DNA from: Poa pratensis
Taxonomy: Eukaryota; Streptophyta; Magnoliopsida; Poales; Poaceae
DNA length: 64,000 nucleotides
Assembly (NCBI GenBank): GCA_947311845.1
Contig: CAMZMU010000080.1
Coordinates: forward strand, 46,696,111-46,760,110
Direction: 5' to 3'
In this document: positions 34,776-47,493 of the stretch, one piece after another
How positions within the stretch are numbered: position 1 is the stretch's first letter
Layout: the number at the start of each line of letters is the position of its first letter
Made by a program: the position numbers and the translations under genes
Notes under the pieces: generated by a model
Told to the model about the DNA's origin: nothing
Database searches by the model: none
Seen by the model: the letters and a program-made list of their open reading frames with translations, nothing else

Positions 34776-36330
34776 ATGGCGGACACTCGCGCAGCTCGCG
34801 CCACCCGGCGGGCGTCAGGCAGGGCAACCACCGAGCCCGCTGCCAACACCACCAACCCTCGCGGCCGTCCCCGCGCCAGCCGTGCCACGGGGCGCAACAC
34901 CGCTGAACCGCGGGTGGAGCACCCCGAGGACGACGACGGCCACCACGACGACCGCTTCGACGAAGACGTCGACCACGGGCACGGCGAGGACGCTGAGTCC
35001 TCGCATCCGTCCCAGCGCCACAGCGCCTCCACTCTTGGGCGTCCAGCGCCCAGCCCAAACACCGCGCTGCTCATGGCCGCGGAGCTCTTCCGCTACCGCC
35101 CCACAGCTGAGGCGCACGACAACTGGCTCGGCCGCCTCCAGCACCTCGTCGACATTGCGGCGGCACCGCGCGCTGCTCCGCGGCGTCGCGCTCTCTGGTG
35201 CACCACAACTCCGGACGCGCTGGAACCACCGCGCATGGCGCACCTCCGCCGCCGCCTCCGCCGCCCCCCAGGTCCGCCTCCGCGGCGCACAAGGCCGCAT
35301 CCCACGCGTCTTCGCCGCGCGATTGCAAATCGTGCAGCGGACACCCCCAGACGCGCGGGTGGAAATGGAGCGCCAGAAGGACCTCCAGAAGCGCATCGTC
35401 GAGGAAATCGGCCAAGCAGGGCGACAGAACCGCCGTGCTCTTCAGGGTGGCATCGCCTCGTACGCCACAGGTTGCGCGGCCTTCACCCGCAACCTGCGTC
35501 GCGTCGTCTGGCCACAGAAGTTCAGGCCTGACCTACCCAAGGGCTACGACGGCACGAACAACCCCATCGAGTTCTTGCAGCTCTACACCACCTCCATCCA
35601 AGCTGCGGGGGGAGACGACAAGGTCATGGCCAACTGGTTCTCCCACGCTCTCAAGGATTCCGCCTTGTCGTGGCTCCTGAACCTTCCCGAGGATTCCATT
35701 GACTCGTGGGAGGAGCTCTGCCAGCAGTTCGTTGCGAACTTCAAGGGCACGTACGAGCGCGCCCTCACCTACAACGACCTGCGAGCTGTGCGCCAGAAGC
35801 CTGGCGAGACCCTCCGCAGGTACATCCAGCGCTTCAGCCAAGTCCGCAACAAGATCCCGAACATCCCGGACTCGCACGTCATTGCGGCCTTCAGAGAGGG
35901 CGTCACCAACCACAGGATGCTCGAGAAGCTCGGCATCCATGATACCCTCTCCTCCGTGGTGAAGCTCTTCGACATCGCAGACAAATGCGCCAAGGCAGAA
36001 GAAGGGCTCCTCTTCGTCAAGGTGGGCTCGACAGACGACCCTGTCGAGGGATCCAAGACCCAGAAGAGGCGTGACGAGATAAAGCGCAAGCCTACCGCAG
36101 TCCTGGCAGCTGAACCCGACGCCAAGCATGTTCGCGAGGACTCCCAGAGGCTGGCGAGAAAAAGGTGGACAACCGCCCGTTCTGCATCTACCACAACAGG
36201 CGCGGCCATGCGACGGAGAACTGCTATGACCTCAAGCAGCTGAGCAAGAAGCGTGAGCAAGAAGAAGGCAGCGGTGGCCGCGGCAGAGGCCGTGGTTACC
36301 GCAAAGGTGGACGCAAGGGCAACTTCCAGA
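34776..36330 (+). pseudogene. gag of element 2, frameshifted
   Basis: ATG at 34776 (MADTRAARATRR). The N-terminus is Arg- and His/Asp-rich. The capsid region follows (RPDLPKGYDGTNNPIEFLQL, ALSWLLNLPEDSIDSW, F.GTYERALTYNDL, GETLRRYIQRF). Then comes an RNA-binding knuckle of the Tat type, CxxH-x4-GH-x4-C (CIYHNRRGHATENC, about 36180-36225), and a Gly/Arg-rich tail. At least three frame changes (about 35180-35340 twice, 36165), several in G or C runs. Confidence 0.85.
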
Positions 36331-36589
36331 GGCCCAGGGAACTCAGGCGAATGCCGCCGAGAAAAACAACAATCTTCCCGACGAAGAGCCTGGAGGCTAC
36401 CAGGCCCCCAAGGGTGCCATGGCATGCATCCTCGGCGGATCCCAGGCGCCCAAGTCGAACAACCAGTTCAAGCAGTTCGCTCGCGAGCTCAACGCAGCGC
36501 TTCCCGGGGTCGAGACGTCCCGCCCCCTCAAGTGGTCCCAGTACACCATCGCCTTCGACGCCAAAGATCACCCCAAGTCTACAAGACTG

Positions 36590-37187
36590 TGGGCACCCTC
36601 CCGTTGGTGTGCACCCCCACCATCAACAACATCGCCGTCGGCAAGACGCTCATTGATGGGGGTGCAGGCCTGAACGTCATCTCTGTCGAGACCTTCGAGA
36701 CGCTTCAAGTGCCCTACGAGTGGCTCATGCCCTCCAGGCCCTTCACCGGGGTCACCAGCGGCTCAATCTCGCCTCTGGGGCAAGTGAGGCTCGCGGTCAC
36801 TTTGGCACGCAGGAGAACTACCGCACCGAGCTAATTGACTTCGACGTCGCGCACATTGGCCTGCCCTACAACGCCATCCTCGGCTACCCCGCCCTCGCGA
36901 AGTTCATGGCCGTCACGCACCACGCCTACAACATGGTCAAGATCCCTGGCAGCGGTGGCACCATCACCATACGTGGTCACGTACAGGACGCCACGCGCGC
37001 TGTCGAGATCGCCTACAAGGCCGCTGCCATGGCATTCCCCGCTGACGAGGACATGGAGCCTCTCGAGAGGCCCAAGAAGAAGAAACAGCTGTTCACTCAA
37101 GAGCAAGCATCTACAAAGAAGGTGTCGCTGAGCACCAGCGGCTCGGGGGCTAGCGTCACCATAGGCGCTGGCTTGCCTCCCAAATAG
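36590..37187 (+). pseudogene. aspartic protease region of element 2
   Basis: TLIDGGAGLNVISVETF carries the D-G active-site region at about 36650. YNAILGYPALAKFMAV follows in another frame (from about 36820). Ends TAG at 37185-37187; the RT frame begins a few codons later. Confidence 0.8.
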
Positions 37188-37193
37188 GAAAGC

Positions 37194-38204
37194 GCGCTCG
37201 TCGCCTTCCTTCGGGCAAATTCTGACATGTTCGCATGGACTCCGTCAGAAATGTCCGGTGTACCAAGGGAGGTGATCGAGCACCACTTAGCCGTGTGTCC
37301 AGACGCACGCCCTGTAAAGCAGAAAGCGCGGAAACAAGCCCCCGAGAAGCAAGCGTTCATCATCAAAGAAGTAGAGAAGCTGAAAGCAGCAGACATCATT
37401 CGAGAAGTTGCCCACCCCACTTGGCTCTCCAACGGTGTGGTTGTCCCAAAACCCAATGGAGGAGGCCGGCTCTGCATCGACTACACAGACGTAAACAAGG
37501 CCTGCCCCAAGGATCCATACCCCATGCCAAGGATAGACCAGATTGTGGACTCCACCGCCGGCTGTGATCTCCTCTGTTTCCTGGATGCCTTCTCAGGCTA
37601 CCACCAGATCAAAATGGCCAAGGAAGACGAGGAGAAAACAGCATTTCTCACCCCTTGTGGTGTGTATTGCTACACTTGCATGCCCTTTGGCCTGAAAAAT
37701 GCCGGCGCCACCTTCCAGAGGCTCATGAGGATCGCCTTGGGGGCTCAGATGGGAAGAAATGCAGAAGCTTATGTCGACGACATCGTGGTCAAGTCTCGCG
37801 AGGGAGACACTCTCTTGAAGGATCTCGAGGAAACCTTTGCCAGCCTGCGCAAGGTGAACATCAAGTTAAACCCCGCCAAGTGCGTCTTCGGGGTGCCTTC
37901 AGGCAAGCTCCTCGGGTTCCTCGTGTCCCACCGCGGCATAGAAGCAAACCCTGACAAGATCAAGGCTATAGAAGACATGCAGCCACCTCGCCGCCTCAAG
38001 GACATGCAGCGCCTAGCAGGATGCATGGCCAGCTTAGGCCGCTTCATCTCCAAGTTCGGCGAGAGAGCCTTGCCATTTTTCAAGATCATGAAGAAATCCG
38101 GCACCTTCAAGTGGACTCCAGAGGCCGACAAAGCATTTGAGGACTTGAAGAAATACTTGGCTAGCTCACCAGTCATGGTAGCCCCCAGGGCGGCGAGCAT
38201 CTGA
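37194..38204 (+). CDS. reverse transcriptase region of element 2
   Basis: A continuous frame of over 320 codons with the RT series: HPTWLSNGVVVPKPNGGGRL, IDYTDVNKACPKD, FLDAFSGYHQI, MPFGLKNAGATF, AYVDDIVVKS (YVDD active site near 37770), then GFLVSHRGIEANPDKI and the connection domain. RNA/DNA-dependent DNA polymerase copying the element's RNA. A frameshift at about 38195 (MVAPRAASI) separates it from the RNase H part. Part of a polyprotein, so no own start codon is needed. Confidence 0.92.
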   Translation, partial: ALVAFLRANSDMFAWTPSEMSGVPREVIEHHLAVCPDARPVKQKARKQAPEKQAFIIKEVEKLKAADIIREVAHPTWLSNGVVVPKPNGGGRLCIDYTDVNKACPKDPYPMPRIDQIVDSTAGCDLLCFLDAFSGYHQIKMAKEDEEKTAFLTPCGVYCYTCMPFGLKNAGATFQRLMRIALGAQMGRNAEAYVDDIVVKSREGDTLLKDLEETFASLRKVNIKLNPAKCVFGVPSGKLLGFLVSHRGIEANPDKIKAIEDMQPPRRLKDMQRLAGCMASLGRFISKFGERALPFFKIMKKSGTFKWTPEADKAFEDLKKYLASSPVMVAPRAASI

Positions 38205-39300
38205 AGCTGTACCTAGCAGCCACTCCACAAACTGCAAGCGCCGTCCTGGTGGTGGAAAGAGAAGAGCCAGTTCTCCCCAAGAAAAGCACTGCCACACCAA
38301 GTCCAGAACCTCCCGACGAGGGAACAGTCTCTCCAGACCCAGTGCCAGACCCACAGCCTCAAGTCGAGTCCACCACGAGCACCCCTGCCGAGGCTCCTCC
38401 ACAGGCAAACCTCGCCAAAGGTCCTGAGGAGCCTCTCGAGGGAGCCGACGCTGCCGCACCATCAACGACCCTCGTCGAGCATCCAGTCTACTTCGTCAGT
38501 ACTGTACTGCGAGATGCTCGCGAGCGGTACCCAGTGCAGCAGAAGCTCCTCCTCGCGCTACTCATCGCCTCCAGGAAGCTGCGCCACTACTTCCAGGGCC
38601 ACCCCATCACGGTGGTCACGTCCTTCCCCCTGGAGCAGATCCTGCGCAACCCCAACGCTACTGACCGCGTCGCAGGATGGAACATTGAGCTGCAACCATT
38701 CAACTTGCGCTTCGACACCACAAGAGTCATAAAAGGGAGAGCGCTGGCGGATTTCGTCGCCGAGTGGACAGACCCAACTCCTGAAGAGCCTCGCGAAGAA
38801 GAAACCGCGTCATCGGGAGATACAATGCCAAGCCACTGGACCATGCACTTCGATGGAGCTTTCGCCTGCCGCAATGGTGGGGCTGGCGTTGTCTTAACCT
38901 CACCAAAAGGTGACAAGCTCTACTACGCCATCCAGCTGTGCTTCACAATAGACAAGATCTCCAACAACATCGCCGAGTACGAGGGCCTCCTCGCCGGGCT
39001 CAGAGCCGCAATCGCCCTTGGCGTCAAGCACTTACTCATAAAGGGTGATTCCCAGCTCCTGGTTAACTTCTCCAACAAGAGCTACACGCCTAAAGACGAC
39101 CACATGGCCGCCTACCTTGAAGAGGTCCGCAAGCTCGAGAAGCACTTCAGGGCATGGAGCTCATGCACATCCCGCGAAAGGAGAACCAGGAGGCAGATGA
39201 CATCGCCAAGCGAGCATCACGAAGGCAGGCCCAGCCGGCCGGCGTCTTTGAAGAGAGACTCTCCAAGGCGTCCATAAAGCAGCCACAAGAAGCAGCAGCC
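38205..39300 (+). pseudogene. RNase H plus second (archaeal-type) RNase H of element 2
   Basis: The degenerate first RNase H (VYFVSTVLRDARERYPVQQK) is followed by ITVVTSFPLEQIL and ALADFVAEWTD. A second RNase H then shows its acidic residues: MHFDGAFACRNGGAGVVL, NNIAEYEGL, IKGDSQLLV, and after a shift at about 39155 NQEADDIAKRA. The dual RNase H marks the Tat lineage. An inserted Pro/Glu/Ser-rich linker (38270-38470) splits the first RNase H. Confidence 0.85.
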
Positions 39301-39475
39301 ACAAGCACAGACGAAGTACTCCCACCACCTCCTGTAGGTGGGGCACCCAACTGCGGTCCATCCTCAGGGGAGCGTCTGCTGCTGGCTATGGTGCATCAAG
39401 AGACAGGCTGGGTTGACGAACTCAAAGACTACCTGCTGAAGGGAGTCCTCCTGAAGAAGACGCGGAGGCGAACGA

Positions 39476-40641
39476 GTGGCTCGACAAGCCAAGTCATACT
39501 ACATCCTCGAGGGAGACCTGTACCGCAAGCGCCCAAATGGAATTGCACTCAAGTGCGTCCCCCCCGAGGAAGGCCGCATGCTGATCAGAGACATTCACAG
39601 TGGAGAGTGTGGCCACCATTCCTCTGCACGCACCCTGGCAGGCAAGGTCTTCAGGAGCGGTTTCTACTGGCCCCAAGTGCTTCAAGATGCCACCACCATC
39701 GTCCAGTCTTGCGATGCGTGCCAATTCCACGCCAAGCAAGTCCATCAGCCTGCACTGGGACTCCAAACCATCCCGCTCTCGTGGCCTTTCGCGGTCTGGG
39801 GGCTAGACATCTTGGGACCCTTCCCGAGATCACAAGGGGGCTACCGCTTCCTCTTCGTGGCAGTCGACAAGTTCACCAAGTGGGCAGAGGTTGAAGCAGT
39901 GCGCAGCATACCGGCCAGGGCAGCAGTAAAATTCATCAGAGGCCTGGTCTGCCGTTTGGTGTGCCTAATCGCATCATCACCGACAATGGCTCACAATTCA
40001 CCAGCGGCATCTTCAGGGCCTACTGCGAGAGCCTCGGCACCAAGCTCTGCTTCGCCTCGGTGGCTCACCCACAGAGCAACGGCCAAGCCGAGCGAGCAAA
40101 TGCTGAGGTCCTCAAGGGCCTCAAGACAAGAAGCTTCAATCGCCTGAAGGGCTACGGCAAGGGCTGGATAGACGAACTCCCGTCCGTGCTCTGGTCCATC
40201 CGCACGAACCCCACGAAGCCCACTGGTGAGACGCCATTTGCCCTCGTGTATGGAGCTGAAGCAGTCCTCCCCACAGAGATCAAGCATGGATCCGCACGGG
40301 TCCTTGCCTTCAACGAGGACGATCAAGCAGACCTCCACAGCGACGACCTGCTGCTCCTTGACGGGTTGCGCCGCCGTGCCGCCCTCAGGGCAGCCAAGTA
40401 CCAGCAAGACCTGCGACGCTACCACAGCCGCCACATACGTCCACGCACTCTCGAGACAGGCGACCTCGTCCTCAGGAGAATCCTCTCCAGGGAAGGTCTC
40501 CACAAGCTCTCGCCAATGTGGGAAGGCCCCTACAGGGTCTCACACATCGCCAGGCCTGGCGCGGTACGCCTCGAAACGGAGGACGGCATCCCGGTCAAGA
40601 ATCCATGGAACATCGCGCATCTACGCAAGTTCTACCCGTGA
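39476..40641 (+). pseudogene. integrase of element 2
   Basis: Zinc motif H-H-C-C (DIHSGECGHHS ... CDACQFH). Catalytic core D, D, E in WGLDILGPF, IITDNGSQF and NGQAERANAE. C-terminal GDLVLRR, MWEGPYRV and a WNIAHLRKFYP end with TGA at 40639-40641. One frameshift near 39955 lies between the first two catalytic residues; otherwise intact. Confidence 0.88.
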
Positions 40642-41760
40642 TCATAGTCACGCCAGACATTTTTTGTCTCTAGAGGGAAGCACACAACTTCACCTCCAAG
40701 CTTCACAAAAGCTTCTCCTCCCGAGGGCCAGCCCCTCTGAGCTCTCCTGATACGTGCCGCCGCAGGCCGTGAAGAGTCTCAGCCACTGAATGTGGTCCCC
40801 ATGCCTCGACATGGAAAACTTTATCTTGGTAACACCAAGTGTAATGAACCAATTCGTTTCTCAATGAAACATTGCGCTGAGGCGCCGCTATGTAATATTT
40901 TGGTGGTGAGTTTTTACTTTTCATCATCTTAGTTCATTTCGCGCTCATATTCTTCCCCATGCGCACCTCGCGAGCGGGGGCTGAGTACGGTGACTGTGCC
41001 TCAAGAGCACCCCAACAGCACCGCAAAATCCAAAGGATCCGAGCTCTAACACGTGAGCACGCTCTCACGCCTGTTACCTCCCAAAGAGCTCTGGCCCATG
41101 GGCTTGCTCCCAAACACGCCACCTCACCAAAGGACCTTGGTACTTACTCTCCTCGCGAGATACTCATGAGGAAGCCTATAAGCGCGCATGAGTGTTTACT
41201 ACCATGTGCCTGCTTTGGGTTTGCCTCTCTAACCAATACAGGGAACAAGAGTCCTCCCCAAGGTCGAGAAGTCACGCTCCGACCCCTAGAGGGAGCGCAC
41301 CATCAGGGAAACCAACGCAGGGAAGCCAACGCCCTCTACGAGGCCAAAGTCTCGCCAAGCTAAGTCTAGCGCTCGCGCCCCTCAGGAGTTTTTTCCCTCT
41401 CACGAGCACCTGTCGTCCCTCGAGCGGGTTTTTTCTCTCTCACACTCCATGGACTGCTTGTGCGTCAAAGGGGGCCCTCGAGCACCGCGACTCGAGAGCC
41501 CTTACCTCTCCAAGCCTTAAACACCCCCCGGCCTTGCCGAGTCACGCTCCGGCATACCGCAGCGGCGGTGTCATAGCGCAAAGAGATGGGTCCTGACGAC
41601 GTAGAGCGAAGAAAGACATGGAACAGGGATAAAAGGCCCATCGAGGGGCACACACACACATGTTGCGTACGATCAAAGTATCTTACAAGCCAGAATGAAT
41701 TAAAACAAGTCTTAAAACAAAGATAGTTGCGCGTCAAGCGCATCTTGTTGCAGGAGTGGC
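40642..41760. other. spacer between integrase and antisense gene of element 2
   Basis: No convincing gene. Contains one PPT-like core (GAGCGGGGGCTGAGTAC, about 40972) and the CCTCGCGAG-type palindromes also found in the LTR. Confidence 0.5.
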
Positions 41761-44700
41761 CTAGGCAGAGGGTTCACCATCGCCGTCCTCTTCAGCCTTT
41801 CTTCTTCGGCGCCTTCATCCTCCTCAGCGGCCTGCTCCGCCTCAACCCTCTTGAAGCGGTCGACGTAATCGTTGACTTCTTCTCGAACCAAGTTGGAGAG
41901 CTCCAGGCTTGGTCCTCCTCGACGGGCTCGGTCACTGACTCGTAGTCGAAGCCGGGTTGAAGGCGCTGGAGGTTGGCGAAGACGCGATCGATCGCCACGT
42001 CAAGAGCTTGCGGCACTCCTCATCAACAACATCGCCAAGTTCCGCCACAGGGCCCTCGAGCGCGGTGAAGAGCTGATCGAAGTAGGCGAGGTATGTGGCG
42101 GCGTCAGCGTTCCCATGAACGGGAACAGCAGGGGCATCCACTCCTAGCTGCCCCGCGAGAGTGTTCCCCCGGGTCACCAAGGACTTGAACATGCGCTCCC
42201 GCTGCTGCGTCAAGACCGCGCCGCCTGCACGCTGTGCTCAGCCTCTGCAGCACGCTCCACAGCAGGGCCCACCTGCGCGTTCAGCTCCTTCATATCAGCC
42301 ATCAGGGAGGCGAGGTCTTGATCTGCACGTCGCGACCATCTCTGGCGCGCCTCAACTGGGAGTTCAGGTTGGCGTTTGATGCTCCAGCTGAACGATGCGG
42401 GCATTGTCATCTGCACGCTTCTTCTTGAAGCGGTCCTCCTGCTTCTTGAATTTCCCGCATATCTTCGGCGACGGCAGCGCGATATTCTTTCTGCTTGGCG
42501 GCGGCATCCTTCTCAGCCTCTTCCTTCCTCGCGGCGAGCTTTCGGTTGGACTTCTCTACAAGCTTTTTGTGCCTGGCCACCTCCTCACCATGCTTGCCTA
42601 TGGCCTCGGCCAGATTGCCCTCCCGCGCCTCAAGATCTGCGCGCTGCGTGGACAGCTCCCTGTCAGCCTGCAGTTGCTGCTCCTCGCGCTTGAGCACCTC
42701 CGCCTCGCGCGCCGCCAGTGCTTGCTCACGGGCATCCAAAGACACGCGGTGTTGGTCCAAAGACTTCGCGTAGCCTCCGACTCCGCAGCAAATTTCCCCT
42801 CGCGGTCAGCAAGCTCTTGGCGCTGAGCGGCTAGCGTGGTCTCGAGGGCCGCGCGCTCTGAGGCTGCAGCTTGGCGCTCCGCCACGGCCGCCTCGCGATC
42901 TCTGCAGCGGCCTGGCGCTCTGCCTGGAGTGGCTCCAGGGTCTCTTGAGCCTCGCGCACCGCGCTCTCGCGACTTCCTTGGCGAAGCGCAGCGCCTCCTC
43001 TCGCTGCGCCTGCATGGCCTCGTTGTCGTGGCGACGGTGCTCCACGATCTCGAAGAAGCGGGTCCAGGCCTTCTCAAGTTCATCATACTCTCTGGCGAGC
43101 TCGGCCTCCTCGAGAGCGAGTTGGGCCTCCAGCCCGTCCAGTGCACCCCTCGCCAGGCGGAAGGTAGAGCTGCGGCGAGCGCCGCTCCAGCTCCTGCCCC
43201 CAGGACCAGAGCCCGCGAACTCCCACGAGACATGGAGGCTCCCTCGTGCGCACTAGTTTCAAGGGTGGGGTCTCCGAGCTTGGGCCCGGGTCGACCCTGG
43301 CCTGGGGGCTGTGAAGCGAGCCCTCTCCGTCATTGGGGCCATGGGCTCCAGCACCGTCGTCTTCCATCGGCGCCTCCTCTCGAGCTTCAGGGGCTGGGGA
43401 AGACTGCCCAGCCACCGTGAGGTCCGCCGCCGCCGTGCCCGCTGCGGCCTCAGAAGAAGCCGCCGCCCCCTCATATCTGCGTTAGGCGGGGGCGGCGGAG
43501 GAACGTCTTTCTCCACCTCAGCGTCAGTGCCTTGGGGCGGAGGAGGAACGTTCTCCCCCATCTCGACGTCGGCGCCTCTCCTCGCCGGCGAGCCGCTCCC
43601 CGCCTCCTCCGTGGCGACCTCCTCTTGCTGCTCTGGTGGAGTGACAGGGCGTGGCGGTGTTGGCGTCCGCACCACCGCCTCCTCCTCGGGGCGCACCTCC
43701 GCGGCAGAAGACGAAGCAGCCGCCCCGGCCAGAGGCGCAACCACCACAGGCCCTGTAGCCTCTTCCACCACGGCCCGTAGCCTCTTCGACACAGGCTTCG
43801 TGGCCTCCTCCACGACCGGCCCGTGGCCTCGGTCTCCACGGGCTTAGCAGCCTCTTCAGCTGAGGGCTCCACAGGCCTCGACGGTTGCCGAGGCAAGGCC
43901 CCGCACCTCCGCGGCCTTGCGGAGCCTCCGGCGTTTTGCCGTCACCAAATCCCTGACAAACAAGCAAGAAAGGCCTTCAAGAGGGGAGCAAGAAATTCTC
44001 GAAAGATGTGAAAACAGGGACCAATGCTTACCCAGATGTCTTGGCGCGTGAGTCAACCCACATCGTGGTGGACGACCGCCACGACCTCGACGAAGCAGCT
44101 CCAGAGCCGGGCCCCTCAGGAGCAGTCTCAGCTTTCCTCTTGAGAGGGGTGCCCACTGGGCTCTTGGCGGCCCTGTCGTGAAAAGCCTTGGAGCGGGGAT
44201 CGCAGCGTCCCGCTGCGGCCTCCTCATCGCTGTCTTCCTCCCCCTCCGCGACCTGGCGCGAAGGGGCCACAAGGAAATCCTCGTCCCCGCTGGACGAAAT
44301 CTCCAGAACTTCTCCCTCGGGAGGAGCAGGTCTCGAAGAGCTCGCCTCCCCTGCCGAGGGATTCGCCCCTCCACAGGTGACGCCCAGATCGGCGTCAGAT
44401 GCGGCGGGTGACTCCGAGGCCCAGTCCTCTTCCACCACGGGCGCCGCGGCCTCCTTCTTCTCCTCCCCTGCCAGGCCCTGAGGGGTGAACTCCGGCATCA
44501 GCTCCAGGATCGCGAGGCGCTTCTTCGGAGTAATCTGATGGAGGGGCCTCGCGAGCTCACTGCGCGGCACAGGAACCTCCGGGGCGGTGAAGAGGATGCC
44601 CATAATGGAAGCTATGACGTCGGGGGTGTGGGAGCTGCAATGCAGCCGCATCGGGTCCGCCGGGCCTGAATACATCCACATCGGCTTCGTGTGCTTCTGG

Positions 44701-45457
44701 AGAGGAGCAATACGGCGCCTCACGAAGTCTTCAGCAACCATCTGCCCCGTGAGGCCAGCTTCGCGGACGAGCTTCATGCGTGCGACCAAGTCAGCAATCT
44801 TCGGGCTTTGGAAGGTTGCACTCGACCAGTTCGAGTTCTTCAGCGGCGGCGCCTCAGGGACGTCGAAGAAGGAGTTCTGCGTCTTGGCGTCCACGAGGAA
44901 CCACCGCTGGCGGAAATCGTCCACCTTCTTCGTCACCCGTGTGACGGGTTTGTCGCCATCCCAGGACATGGGGATGTAGATGCCTCCCATCCCATCCGCG
45001 ATGCGGAAGGACACACAACCTGACCGCTCGCCAGGCGCCGTGGAGCGGAGCGCGTAGAAGCTCCGGAAGAAGGCCACGGAAGGCATCACCCCCAAATACG
45101 CCTCGCAAAGATATGCGAAGATGGCGAGGATCAAGATGGAGTTGGGGTGCAGATGCAGAAGTTGGATCTGATAGAAGGCCAGAACCTCCTCCAGGAAGGG
45201 GAAAATGGCGGCACCAGACCAGCGAAAATGGTCTGGAAGAAAATGGGATACAGCCCCGCCGCGAGCTTGCCAAAGCGCGCCGCCTTGAGAACAGTGGCGC
45301 CGTGCTCGTTGTTCTTGCCTGCGGCCATCAGCCGGATCTTGTCCAGCGCCTCCGCCATGTGGATGCGAGTCCCCACCAGCGCCGGCGCGAACTCGTCCTC
45401 CTGCTGCGCCTCGGCCGGTACGTTCGCCATTGCCGCCTTGTCCTTCTTGGGACCCAT
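41761..45457 (-). pseudogene. antisense multi-exon gene of element 2 (Transposase_28-like plus long coiled coil)
   Basis: ATG at 45457 (MGPKKDKAAMANVP). The N-terminal domain matches the type seen in element 1: HPNSILILAIFAYLCEAYLG, FRQRWFLVDA, MWMYSGPADPMRL. An acidic/Ser-rich linker (44030-44480) ends at a 79-nt GT-AG intron (43953-44031). Then comes a Pro/Glu/Ala-rich region (43260-43950) and a long heptad region (about 42250-43100: ALETTLAAQRQELADREGK, LDAREQALAAREAEVLKREE). The end is acidic, with TAG at 41761-41763. Frameshifts at about 45230 and several in the coiled coil. Product and function unknown; coiled coil suggests self-assembly. Confidence 0.72.
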
Positions 45458-45767
45458 GGTCGAAGAAAGAAGGGCGGCGGAGAAGCTCGGTGAAGGAGGA
45501 GGAGCGCCGGAGACACAGGAGCGCAGCAGTCAAGAGCGAGGAGACGGGCGCGCAAATGATGCAGTAACTGCTGCCTGAACCGGCGCTGCAGGCTTTATTC
45601 CCCTCAGAGCAGTTACCGAGACGTGGTGGGTCCCCCCACTACGCCCATCATCTCCGAGGAGAACGTGTCGTCGCGGCGTAACTGCCCTACACGTGTCTCA
45701 GGCCGGCCGGACACTTTGGGCCCATGACGATTCGCCTGCGTCCATTGGACTACATCGTGCCCATCAT

Positions 45768-45782
45768 GGGCCCGGGGGCTAC
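45768..45782 (+). promoter_or_regulatory. polypurine tract of element 2
   Basis: GGGCCCGGGGGCTAC ends where the 3' LTR begins. Same GGGGGCTAC core as in element 1. Confidence 0.75.
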
Positions 45783-46373
45783 TGTCGGCCCAGTGAAATC
45801 CAGGGTGTGCTGGGCCTGTCCTCTACGGCCCTCGACACTTGATGGCCAATTTTCGCTAAGGACCAAGCCTACGGCTTGGAGAGCCTCGCGAGGCGAATTG
45901 CCTCGCGAGGGCTTTTGAGGCAGCAGAGGCCTGCGGAGGCCCTCTCCACTGCTGCCCCTCTTCAAGGAAATCTCCCCTGGAGAGAGGTCAACGCCGAATT
46001 CTCTACAGGGCATCCAAGCCCTCGTGGAGATCGCTTCGCTGCAAAGCAACCTCTGCAGAGCGCACATGGGCTCTGCAGCGGCCGCAGAGTGACGCGCGCC
46101 TCTGCGCGCGGTGACGACGACGCCGCAGTTGCCATTTTGGTGATTAAAGGGGTCAACAAAGCTGTGCCATCCGCACCGGACTACAAGGTTTTCCTCTTTG
46201 GTGATAAGGGGACCGGCCGGTGCTACGCTCCACGGCCAACGTCACCGTGGGCACCCCCACATTCCTCTGAGGCCCCAGCTGGCCGTCCTGCATGGACGGT
46301 GGTTACTCTGCCACAGGCTTCAGCTTTACGCCCATGGACCGTGTCCATGGACAGCCGGGCTGCGGTGCACTAC

Positions 46374-47493
46374 TGATGTAGTGCAACCTAGGTACACAAC
46401 ACCAACACCATCAAATGGCCCATTGACAAGAGCAAGAGTCAAAGCTCTCCATGATAAGGTGAATTCACTCCTATCTATGTGCGATCTCGACACCCCTTTG
46501 AATGGGTTGCTACTTCATTCCGATACCTTGTGTGTGCTCAGCTATGGTGGACCTGAAGCCCCCTATGAAGATGGCCAAGAGGCGACGCATGAAGATGGAC
46601 AAGGATCGAGTCAAGGCGATGAAGAGGAAGAAGAGAAGATGGAGAAGAAATCCCGAGGCGGCGGTACTACCGCTGGGATAAGCGTACTACCGTCCCTGGT
46701 CCAGGCAGGCCGAACCAGCCCCACGCCAGCGGTATCGGCAGCGGTACCGCCTGGTACCGCGAGCGTGGGAGGAGCCAGCGCCCACCTCAGCGGCAACAAC
46801 CGCTACCGCCACGAGCTACCGCCAAAACCCCCTGTCGGACCCCTTACCCGGTACCACTAGCGGTACCGGCGGCGGTACTGGACGATACCGGGGCGTGGGA
46901 TGAATCGAAGCTCGCCCGCGCTGGCGGTACCACCGGCTATCCCAGCGGTACTACCGCCAGTGCGGGAGCCTGCTCGCCAGATCTGCTGTGCAACCTTATC
47001 CATTCGTCTCGTTTTGGATCTAGACTATTTAAGGCACCCCTTGGACTAGATCTAGGGTTAGACTATGATTTGGGAACTAAAGTAGAGCCTTGCTCCTTCT
47101 TCTCAAAGTGTCTCTTTCCTCCTATGGAGATGAATCAAGACCTCCACATGTGGAGATGAACCAAGGCCTCCTCTTGAGGAGAAGATCCCTGCGTGGATAC
47201 CAAGGCTCCGCTTGTAGTTGCGATTACTTGCTAATCTTCCCTCTTAGAGTGTAGATTGGGTTGGTTGGATTGACTAATTGGACAAACAATCCTAAGAGTA
47301 AGGTGTGCTTGGGAGAGGAGGATTGGGGGCTGCCCTCGGGGATTTGTTACCAGTCGATTCTTGCCGGGTTACTACTTGCTATTTACCCTTGTGTGTTTGA
47401 TTTCCCCTTTTTGTGTTCATCGTTCTTCGCGTGTTCTTCGTGTTCATCTTCCCCTCCGCACAAATCCGTGAAAATCGGGACCTACCCGCATCA
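46374..47493 (+). repeat. 5' LTR of element 3
   Basis: TGATGTAGTGC...CCCGCATCA, 1120 bp. The middle (46660-46960) is packed with ACCGC/GCGGT motifs in both directions. TATA-like TATTTAAG at 47026-47033. Confidence 0.95.

Noticed and set aside
41792..42213. Short minus-strand ORFs as separate genes
   Set aside because: They read as consecutive frameshifted pieces of the antisense gene of element 2.
42836..43847. Long plus-strand ORFs opposite the antisense gene of element 2
   Set aside because: They are GC-rich mirror frames of the coiled-coil gene, without domains or splice-site logic.
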